Source: Eubacterium sp. UBA3782 (lineage in GTDB: Bacteria; Bacillota; Clostridia; Lachnospirales; Lachnospiraceae). From it: a stretch of 12,547 nucleotides of DNA. Positions 1-5,495 of this stretch are shown piece after piece. Below the pieces are notes generated by a model that worked only from the letters and a program-made list of their open reading frames with translations, had not been told where the DNA came from and did not search any database. A program made the position numbers and the translations under genes. The stretch lies in assembly GCA_002368795.1 (NCBI GenBank), contig DFFG01000002.1, forward strand, positions 1-12,547, in the 5' to 3' direction. Position 1 is the first letter of the stretch. Each line of letters starts with the position of its first letter.

Positions 1-62
1 CCCACATAAAAAATGATTGACCCATTTTTATTTTTGTTTATGCGCCAGCCCTGCTTTTTCAT
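1..62 (-). CDS. Possible start of a coupled gene downstream of hypA (partial, doubtful)
   Basis: On the minus strand an ATG at 62-60 overlaps the hypA stop codon (ATGA). The frame stays open for 20 codons to the window edge, reading MKKQGWRINK and onward. It does not resemble the start of HypB or any family I recognise. The stretch is very AT-rich and also holds a 7-bp inverted repeat (AAAAATG at 9-15, CATTTTT at 23-29) with T-runs, so it may instead be an intergenic spacer with a weak terminator. Not resolvable from this window. Confidence 0.2.
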   Translation of the reverse strand, partial: MKKQGWRINKNKNGSIIFYV

Positions 63-424
63 GATTCAGGTTCGGCTTCGTCTATCACGGCGATCTCTTT
101 GATCAGGAATTCGTTTCCCTGTACGAGATAGGTATTTCCACTGCCGCAGTTTGGGCAGGTCCTGCCGTAGCGCACGGTCTCGTATTCCTGACGGCAGTCC
201 TCGCAGAAGGTGACGGCCGGAATGGTCTCGATGATGAGCTCTGCTCCCTTCAGGACATCGGTGCGTTTTACGGCCCAGTTCCAGCAGTCGGTGAGATAAT
301 CCGGGATAACGCCGGAGACTTCGCCCAGCTTCAGCGTGACGGAGGCCACCTGGGTGACGGCATTTTCTGCCGCGATCTCTTTTACGCTGTCAATGATGTG
401 AAAAACGACTCCAAGTTCATGCAT
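59..424 (-). CDS. hypA: Hydrogenase maturation nickel metallochaperone HypA
   Basis: HypA delivers nickel, with HypB, to [NiFe]-hydrogenase precursors in the cytoplasm, and in some bacteria to urease. The 121-residue product begins MHELG, giving the N-terminal Met-His-Glu nickel site (His2). It ends in the HypA zinc domain with CxxC pairs at Cys74/Cys77 and Cys90/Cys93, followed by the usual GNEFLIKEI segment. Length fits the family (about 113-120 aa). The frame stays open upstream to 508, but I chose the ATG at 424 because family members start exactly there and an AGGAG lies just upstream on the minus strand (about 430-435). No hydrogenase, hypB or urease gene is visible in the window, so its client enzyme is unknown. 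A downstream ATG overlaps its stop as ATGA at 62-59, so a coupled gene may continue off the left edge. Confidence 0.95.
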   Translation of the reverse strand: MHELGVVFHIIDSVKEIAAENAVTQVASVTLKLGEVSGVIPDYLTDCWNWAVKRTDVLKGAELIIETIPAVTFCEDCRQEYETVRYGRTCPNCGSGNTYLVQGNEFLIKEIAVIDEAEPES

Positions 425-441
425 GGCTATGGACTCCTGTC

Positions 442-527
442 TGATTATTTTACGAATACAATGCCAGAAGTACCATTCACGGAATAAGCCGTAATCTGCT
501 TTTGGCATGTTGATTATTTTACACGAA
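442..527 (-). promoter_or_regulatory. Duplicated AT-rich element, candidate hypA promoter(s)
   Basis: TGATTATTTTAC occurs at 442-453 and again at 511-522, followed in both cases by GAA (directly, or after AC). Read leftwards each copy is GTAAAATAATCA, which contains a TAAAAT/-10-like hexamer. The copy at 442-453 lies about 20 bp upstream of the hypA start, just ahead of its ribosome site; the other lies 69 bp further upstream. No good -35 hexamer is visible 17 bp upstream of either. Either copy could be the hypA -10 region, or the pair could be a binding site. Confidence 0.3.
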
Positions 528-679
528 ACGGCCTGGTTTTGGAAGTGCGGGTTTCGGAGAGCAGGCAGCCTATGTTTTGGAGGGCAGGCTGTCCTTATGG
601 AGAAGCTACATATCCGATGATCCGCAGGGACAGATGCCGGCAGGCTTCCGATGACGGATAGCGGCCGGTTTCATATGAT

Positions 680-727
680 GGATGCGGATGCGCTGCAGAT
701 GTCGGATGCGGATGAGCTGCAGATGGC
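680..727. repeat. Two tandem 24-bp imperfect repeats
   Basis: The unit GGATGCGGATG-[C/A]-GCTGCAGATG-[T/G]-C occurs at 680-703 and 704-727 with two mismatches. A third copy starts at 728 with GGATG and then decays. CGGAT/GATG-type words are also scattered at 610-680, as if an older array had degraded. No function is evident. Confidence 0.75.
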
Positions 728-748
728 GGATGTTGCATAGCGACAGAT

Positions 749-802
749 GGGAAAACCGGTAGATTTCCTGCTGTCGGAAAGTGTATAATAGGGAAAACCG
801 GT
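749..802 (+). promoter_or_regulatory. 12-bp direct repeat flanking a promoter (candidate operators)
   Basis: GGGAAAACCGGT occurs identically at 749-760 and 791-802. The start-to-start distance is 42 bp, close to four helical turns, so both would face the same side of the DNA. The second copy begins 2 bp after the TATAAT box and covers the expected transcription start; the first lies upstream of the -35 position. The core ACCGGT is itself palindromic, and a reversed AAACCGG appears at about 664-670. Such placement suits a repressor binding site, but no regulator is known. Confidence 0.4.
784..789 (+). promoter_or_regulatory. -10 box of the zinc-ribbon/membrane gene cluster
   Basis: A perfect TATAAT lies 44 bp upstream of the ATG at 833. 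The -35 position (about 761-766) reads AGATTT, a poor match, so the promoter would be weak or need an activator. Transcription would start near 796, giving a leader of about 37 nt. Confidence 0.5.
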
Positions 803-832
803 TGTTTTTGCAGAGAAAGAGAGAGAAGCATT

Positions 833-2023
833 ATGTTCTGTGCGATCTGCGGAAAAGAAATAGACAACAACGCCAAATACTGTCCTTACTGTGGGACGGT
901 GGTTGACTGGCAGGATCTGTATGATCCTGAAAAGGCTGCCGCGGCAGGCAGCGGTCAGAGACAGGAAGATGCCGGGGGAGATGGATCCGACACATGGCAG
1001 GATTCTGCCATGTATGCCGAGGATGCTGCCGGCAATGAGGAAAAGTTCCTGCAGGAGCAGCAGGATGATGGTACACAGAACAATTACAGAAATTATCGTT
1101 CAAATAATGCACAGCAGGGAAACGGACAAAGCAGCCATCAGCAATCTGCCGGACACGGCGGGGAGAGGGTTCAGAGCTCCGGATCCCGGAATAACCGGCA
1201 GGGAGCCGGCAATAACCGGGAGAAAAGCAATATCCTGCTGATCGTTCTGCTTGCTGTGCTGCTTATCGCCGGAGCGATCGGCGGCTTCCTGTTCCTGCGG
1301 AGCAGATCGCCCCACAGCGGGGAAGCAACAGACACATCTTCAGCCGCTTCGGTACAGGAAAAAGCAGAGGCGAATGGCGCGTCATCCAGGGAAGATGTGA
1401 AGGAGACATCTTCCGATGCAGCCGGATCTGAGGCAGAGCCGACGGAAGAGCCGACCGAAGAGCCGACACCGGAGCCCACCGAAGAGCCGACACCGGAGCC
1501 CACCGAAGAGCCGACACCTGAACCCACCGAAGAGCCAACGCCGGAGCCTACCGAAGAACCGACACCAGAGCCCACACCGCCGCCGGCGGATCCTGTTTCC
1601 ATGGACCGGGTCTCCTGGATCAGCGCTACATCGGAGCTTAGCGAGTTTGGCATGACGCATACGGCATCCAGAGCCATCGACGGTGACCTGTCGAAGGCCT
1701 GGTGTGAGGGTGCCGCCGGTCAGGGAATCGGCGAGACGCTGAGCATTGCCCTTGACGGTACCTATGCCGTGACAGGCATGAACATCTATGCCGGTTTTCA
1801 GAAGAATCAGGATCTGTATGACAAGAACTCCAGACCGCAGAACATCACGGTCACCTTTTCTGACGGCCGCGCCGAGACGGTTACCCTGGGCGACGTGAAC
1901 GGCCTGCAGACGGTCCTGTTTTCGGAAATTTACAACACGGACAGTGTCAGCATAACCATTGATTCGGTGTATGAAGGCTGGCTGTACGAGGACACGCTGA
2001 TCACAGAGGTTGCCCTTTTCTGA
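833..2023 (+). CDS. Zinc-ribbon membrane protein with extracellular NADase-type glycan-binding (discoidin-like) domain
   Basis: Unnamed surface protein of 396 aa. Order: zinc ribbon with Cys3/Cys6 and Cys17/Cys20; polar Gly/Asn/Gln/Ser-rich linker (about 35-130); one TM helix (about 134-156, NILLIVLLAVLLIAGAIGGF); acidic Ser/Thr linker; five exact TEEPTPEP repeats (208-247); a beta-sandwich-type domain (about 254-396). The last domain has the hallmarks of the discoidin-like/NADase-type glycan-binding family: ASRAIDGDLSKAWCE, GIGETLSI, the NSRPQNITV segment and FSDG. The positively charged side before the helix puts the ribbon in the cytoplasm and the C-terminus outside. The proline-rich repeats look like a cell-wall-spanning stalk. 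Upstream GAGAG (821-825) is a weak ribosome site. No terminator follows before the next gene (42 bp), so it probably leads an operon. Ligand unknown; the domain assignment is by pattern only. Confidence 0.85.
   Translation: MFCAICGKEIDNNAKYCPYCGTVVDWQDLYDPEKAAAAGSGQRQEDAGGDGSDTWQDSAMYAEDAAGNEEKFLQEQQDDGTQNNYRNYRSNNAQQGNGQSSHQQSAGHGGERVQSSGSRNNRQGAGNNREKSNILLIVLLAVLLIAGAIGGFLFLRSRSPHSGEATDTSSAASVQEKAEANGASSREDVKETSSDAAGSEAEPTEEPTEEPTPEPTEEPTPEPTEEPTPEPTEEPTPEPTEEPTPEPTPPPADPVSMDRVSWISATSELSEFGMTHTASRAIDGDLSKAWCEGAAGQGIGETLSIALDGTYAVTGMNIYAGFQKNQDLYDKNSRPQNITVTFSDGRAETVTLGDVNGLQTVLFSEIYNTDSVSITIDSVYEGWLYEDTLITEVALF
1454..1573 (+). repeat. Five tandem 24-bp repeats coding TEEPTPEP
   Basis: Five complete 24-bp units encode TEEPTPEP in frame, preceded by TEEP and followed by TPPP. 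The first two units are nearly identical in DNA; later ones differ mostly at third codon positions, so the array is old enough to drift but is kept at the protein level. It forms the extended, acidic, proline-rich stalk of the surface protein. Length may vary between strains by slippage. Confidence 0.95.
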
Positions 2024-2065
2024 ACAGAATTATGAAAAGTACCAGGATGACGGAGGCTGAAAAGA

Positions 2066-2575
2066 TTGGATGCAAGGATCAGGCGTTATCAGGACAATTT
2101 GATGTACAGCGGGGTCGCGGTATTTGTTTTCGGAGTCTGGAGCCTGGTCAAGACTCTTTTAGCGCTGTACCTGAATTCGAAATCCCTGATCGCCCGGATG
2201 AATCTGCCGCCGGAGATCATAGCAGAGGTCGGAGAACCGATGCTCCGCCGCCTTCTCGTGATCATTGCCGCCTTTCTCTTTTCCTTTGATCTGGCCCTGC
2301 GGGCCTGGATCGGTCTCTCTGCCATCCGTGAAGGACAGGGGAAAAAGGTGCGGGGCTTTTATCTGGTCTTCGCGATCATCTATCTGGTATTTTGTCTGGA
2401 TGAAGCCCTCAGAAGCATGGCTCGCGGAGAAACGCAGCACGTGATGCTGACCGGAGAGGGGGTCCTGACCTTCTGGGTCATCGAGCTGACATCCTATTTT
2501 GCTATTGTTATGATCCTTGTGTACGCGAGGAAGATCCGGCGGCTGAAAAAACGTATAGAAAACGGGGAGGCATGA
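2066..2575 (+). CDS. Four-helix integral membrane protein, unknown function
   Basis: I do not recognise the family. The 169-aa product has four likely TM helices (about 14-36, 62-84, 97-114, 133-154) and a basic C-terminal tail (YARKIRRLKKRIENGEA) that should face the cytoplasm. The start is a TTG at 2066: GGAGG at 2052-2056 lies 9 nt upstream, whereas the first in-frame ATG (2102) has no ribosome site and would shorten the N-terminus. The stop overlaps an ATG (ATGA at 2572-2575) and the real start of the next gene is 2 nt later, so the two are translationally coupled. Its place between a surface protein and the DUF6765 gene suggests a role in the same envelope module, but no catalytic motif is seen. 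Confidence 0.85.
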   Translation: MDARIRRYQDNLMYSGVAVFVFGVWSLVKTLLALYLNSKSLIARMNLPPEIIAEVGEPMLRRLLVIIAAFLFSFDLALRAWIGLSAIREGQGKKVRGFYLVFAIIYLVFCLDEALRSMARGETQHVMLTGEGVLTFWVIELTSYFAIVMILVYARKIRRLKKRIENGEA

Positions 2576-2577
2576 CC

Positions 2578-3738
2578 ATGCAGGAGGATTTTCACTATTA
2601 CGGAACCTACTGCGCGGCGCAGATTGCCGGCTATTCCCATGAGGAGAGCTTTTCTGTGGCATGGGCGTCGCAGTTTGTCGACTGCTGTTCCCGGCTGTTT
2701 CTGACGAAGGTTAGCGGACCGAAGGCCGCAGCCACGACCCAGACACAGATGGAGATGGCCGATGCCAGGACAGATCCGGTCGGCCTGCAGGATATTACGA
2801 GGATCTGGGCATCCTTTCATTTCCTTCCGGCCGATCTGTATGCGTCCCTTCCCAGGCACGGCAGGGCCTATATGGCCCGATACCGGCTGATCTGCGGCCC
2901 TGGCGGACCGCTTGTTTCGGAGACGGTGGAGCTGGCAAAAGGCAATGGTCTGGAAGCCTGCGGCCTTGCCATGCACGTGCTGGCAGACACCTGGGCGCAC
3001 CGGTACTTTGCGGGGACGCCGACCTTTGTGATCAACAATGCCACCCGGTTTGAGGAGCTTGTCCTGGAGGATGGCACAGAGGCGGCCATTCCTGTTACCT
3101 ATGGTCACAATCCGGCTGCGGCGGATGATCTGGAGCTGCGGCATTTTACCAACACGCTTCCCCAGCGCAGCGAGACCTCGGTCATGAATCTGGGGCACGG
3201 CAGGGCAGGACATCTGCCGGATTACAGCTTTATCCGGTACCGGTATCTGCCGGCATGGGGCGCGTACGAATATCTGGTCAAGGACAATCCGGAAGATTAT
3301 TACCGTGCCTTCTGCCAGATGGTAAACGCGATGCAGTATATCCGCGGCGCGCAGGAGAGCTTTGATCCGGCGTGCAGCGAATCGGAAACTGCAGAGCCAT
3401 GGCGGGAGAGGATCCAGCCGATCCTGCGGCGGCGCCAGCTGCTGGGGAGTGAAGACTGGAAGGCTTTTGGCGAGGAGCTGTCCGGCCAGGAGATCCCGGA
3501 TTTTGATGTGGATGCCAACAATGAAGCTTATCTGGCGGCAGCGGAGGAGAATAAGGAGGACACACCGCTTGGCCGCTTTATCCTGGCCGCTCTGGCACAA
3601 AAGAGCATGGTGACGGCCAGGATCTTCCAGTCGGGAAATCTGCTGGCCGGCTTTTCCGTTGATTTTCGGAAATCCGGCTTTCAGGGCATCCGGGATTTCC
3701 GCAGGCTGATCATGAACAGAAGGGGGCGTGAGGACTGA
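2578..3738 (+). CDS. DUF6765 family protein
   Basis: The 386-aa product matches what I know of DUF6765: N-terminal DFHYYGTYCAAQIAGYSHEE (4-23), ASQFVD (30-35), FHFLP (80-84), HVLADTWAHRYFAG (133-146) and GHGRAGHLPDYS (206-217). No biochemical role is established to my knowledge. The conserved His/Asp set (His6, Asp35, His81, His133, Asp137, His141, His207, His212, Asp215) resembles the His/Asp-rich clusters of alpha-helical metal-dependent phospholipase C/P1-nuclease folds. That comparison is inference. No signal peptide or TM is seen, so it is probably cytoplasmic. Two ATGs compete: 2572 leaves 1 nt to GGAGG (2566-2570), while 2578 leaves an ideal 7 nt, so I chose 2578. Its TGA overlaps the next ATG by one base. 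Confidence 0.88.
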   Translation: MQEDFHYYGTYCAAQIAGYSHEESFSVAWASQFVDCCSRLFLTKVSGPKAAATTQTQMEMADARTDPVGLQDITRIWASFHFLPADLYASLPRHGRAYMARYRLICGPGGPLVSETVELAKGNGLEACGLAMHVLADTWAHRYFAGTPTFVINNATRFEELVLEDGTEAAIPVTYGHNPAAADDLELRHFTNTLPQRSETSVMNLGHGRAGHLPDYSFIRYRYLPAWGAYEYLVKDNPEDYYRAFCQMVNAMQYIRGAQESFDPACSESETAEPWRERIQPILRRRQLLGSEDWKAFGEELSGQEIPDFDVDANNEAYLAAAEENKEDTPLGRFILAALAQKSMVTARIFQSGNLLAGFSVDFRKSGFQGIRDFRRLIMNRRGRED

Positions 3739-4271
3739 TGGGCAGTGCAAAGCGGGCAGCCTACCTGGTTACCGGCATCTTTATGCTGCTGGCCAGTCTG
3801 CTCATGATGGTGTCGATGGGTGAGGCGTATAGACTCGTCCTGCTGTGTCTGGAGCTGGCGCTGCTGATCCGGGGGATCCGCATGATCATCTATTATTTTA
3901 TGCTGGCAAGGCATATGGTCGGCGGGATCCTGATCCTGTATGAGGGGATCGTTGTGCTGGATGCGGCGCTGTTTGCCATGAACATGGACAATCTTCCCCG
4001 GCAGTACGCCATGCTGTACCTGATCGTGATCCTGATGGTGTCCGGCATCATCGATGTTCTGCGGGGAAACGAAGCCAGAAAAATGGAATCCGGGCACTGG
4101 AGATATCAGTTGTTTTTAGGGATCGCAGAGAGCGGGATGGGCGTGCTCTGTCTGTTTTTCCTGGATTCCGCCCTGCTTGTCACGATGATCTACGCCGTTG
4201 GCCTGCTGTACTCGGCGATTTCCCGTATCGTGACGGCGTTCCGGAAAACGGCCATCGTTTATATTGAGTGA
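3738..4271 (+). CDS. HdeD/DUF308-like six-helix membrane protein
   Basis: The 177-aa product is almost entirely hydrophobic, with about six helices (roughly 9-27, 32-53, 60-82, 91-108, 124-142, 145-163) in pairs joined by short basic loops (LARHM, RGNEARKMESGHWRY). This size and the repeated two-helix layout fit the HdeD/DUF308 group of small membrane proteins. Similarity at residue level is weak to my eye, so 'HdeD-like' is a fold guess. The start ATG shares a base with the stop of the DUF6765 gene (TGATG at 3736-3740), with GAGG at 3730-3733 and AGGGGG at 3721-3726 upstream; this implies coupled translation and a shared job. No signal peptide, cysteine or catalytic motif is visible. Confidence 0.75.
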   Translation: MGSAKRAAYLVTGIFMLLASLLMMVSMGEAYRLVLLCLELALLIRGIRMIIYYFMLARHMVGGILILYEGIVVLDAALFAMNMDNLPRQYAMLYLIVILMVSGIIDVLRGNEARKMESGHWRYQLFLGIAESGMGVLCLFFLDSALLVTMIYAVGLLYSAISRIVTAFRKTAIVYIE

Positions 4272-4419
4272 GCATCCGGTGGAGCATACTGGAAGGAAGC
4301 CGAGAACAGCTTTTTGGCAGCAGCCCCTGAAAGCTTCTGTGAAAAACTTTGGATATCACCCGGAAATAGAAATAACGCGTGTAAGAGAACAAAAGAGAAA
4401 GCAGTAAGAGGAGATCAGA
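4272..4419 (+). other. 148-bp spacer before the patatin gene
   Basis: No gene and no convincing terminator: I see no GC-rich hairpin followed by a T-run. No good -35/-10 pair stands out either. The patatin ribosome site, GAGGAG at 4408-4413, sits 6 nt before its ATG. Read-through from the upstream cluster is therefore possible, but an unrecognised promoter cannot be excluded. Confidence 0.5.
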
Positions 4420-5490
4420 ATGAACAAGGACTCACTGAAAAAGATCCTGGAGCTTGCAGGTGACCAGGAGTTTTCTGATCTGGTCAGCCAGACACAGGAC
4501 CATCTGGAAATGGCTCACCGCATCGGCGATTCTGCCCTGGCAGGGGAGGATGGCCGGAAACGAGAAAAGGAGATCCACGAAGAGGCCGATGCACGCACAA
4601 AGGAGCGGGCCGCAGAGGATGCGGAGGGAATCGCACTTGTGCTCAATGGCGGAGGCGGCAAGGGTGCCTACCAGGTGGGTGTCTATGAGGCGCTGTGCGG
4701 GATGGACTTCCCGGAGATCGCGGCCTATTCCGGCACATCCATCGGAGCCCTCAATGCCGTCCTGTTTGCCGGCAGCGGCGCGGCAAAGGCAAGAAATGTC
4801 TGGGAGGATTTCGAGCCCGAGCGGCTCTATGATCTGACCGGAACGGCTGCCTCCGGCACGACCGGCCTTTCCTATCTGGAGAGCCTGATCCGGGCTTCCA
4901 GGGTGACACAGAATATCCATCAGTACAGCCCGATCGTCTCGGTCACGGCCTTTGACACAGAGACCCAGTATCCCCGGGATTTCATTCTGAATCAGCGTAC
5001 ATCGGAGGAGCAGATCGACTGCCTGATGGCCAGTGCGGCCTATCCGCTGCTGTTTTCCCGCAGGCAGATCGATGGAAAGACCTATGTCGACGGCGGCTTC
5101 CCGCTGTTTGGCGACAATATGCCCATCTCGCCTCTTTACCATTTGGGCTTTCGCCGGTTCCTCGTGGTGCACACCGAATCCGCCCGGGAATCCTCGGGCA
5201 GACGGCTGGTGCAGGCGTGGAATGCGGAGCTGAACCAGCAGAAATACTTCAACGGCGCTCTGGTGGTGCATCTGTATCCCGGTGAGGATATGGGCGGAAC
5301 AGCAGAGGGCACGCTGAACTTTACGCCGGAATACATCCGGGAGAAGATCGAGCTTGGCCGCAGGGAGACCCTGGCGGCGGCAGATGAGATCAAGCGTCTG
5401 ACAGGAAGCCTGCCAGACGGAATCGCAGAGGTCCACTGGCGGGACGGCAGAAGATACCGGAATTATGCCGAGCTTCTGGAAGATCTCTAA
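4420..5490 (+). CDS. Patatin-like phospholipase family protein
   Basis: A Ser-Asp dyad lipid acyl hydrolase of the patatin/RssA/ExoU superfamily; members cleave acyl groups from phospholipids or neutral lipids. All signature elements are present in the 356 aa: glycine-rich oxyanion motif NGGGGKGAYQVG (76-87), nucleophile elbow GTSIG with Ser107, and catalytic Asp224 in DGG (224-226). A charged, probably helical leader of about 70 residues (rich in Glu, Lys, Asp, Arg) precedes the catalytic domain. No signal peptide or TM is seen, so it probably acts in the cytoplasm or at the inner membrane face. The leader may mediate binding to a partner or the membrane (inference). The start has GAGGAG 6 nt upstream. 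Its stop is 5 bp from the stop of the converging CapA gene. Substrate not predictable. Confidence 0.93.
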   Translation: MNKDSLKKILELAGDQEFSDLVSQTQDHLEMAHRIGDSALAGEDGRKREKEIHEEADARTKERAAEDAEGIALVLNGGGGKGAYQVGVYEALCGMDFPEIAAYSGTSIGALNAVLFAGSGAAKARNVWEDFEPERLYDLTGTAASGTTGLSYLESLIRASRVTQNIHQYSPIVSVTAFDTETQYPRDFILNQRTSEEQIDCLMASAAYPLLFSRRQIDGKTYVDGGFPLFGDNMPISPLYHLGFRRFLVVHTESARESSGRRLVQAWNAELNQQKYFNGALVVHLYPGEDMGGTAEGTLNFTPEYIREKIELGRRETLAAADEIKRLTGSLPDGIAEVHWRDGRRYRNYAELLEDL

Positions 5491-5495
5491 GATAT

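Larger units (their letters stand above)
509..832. other. Gene-free divergent region between hypA and the zinc-ribbon gene
   Basis: This stretch separates the leftward hypA from the rightward zinc-ribbon gene. I see no convincing gene. It holds a pair of imperfect 24-bp tandem repeats (680-727), a 12-bp direct repeat (749-760 and 791-802) and a TATAAT box (784-789). A short leftward frame across the repeats encodes only low-complexity His/Pro/Ser residues and is unlikely to be a gene. Confidence 0.7.

Noticed and set aside
425..508. 28-residue N-terminal extension of HypA starting at 508
   Set aside because: It would bury the essential Met-His-Glu nickel site in the middle of the protein, and AGGAG supports the ATG at 424.
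680..802. CRISPR-like array from the repeats near 680-802
   Set aside because: The repeats are directly adjacent or unrelated to each other, with no unique spacers of regular length and no cas genes.
2494..3750. 418-codon open frame on the minus strand opposite the DUF6765 gene
   Set aside because: No ribosome site or recognisable domain, and the sequence is low-complexity Arg/Pro/Gly/Leu/Ile. It exists because the high GC at third positions of the sense gene avoids stops; the plus-strand gene has clear family motifs and coupled neighbours.
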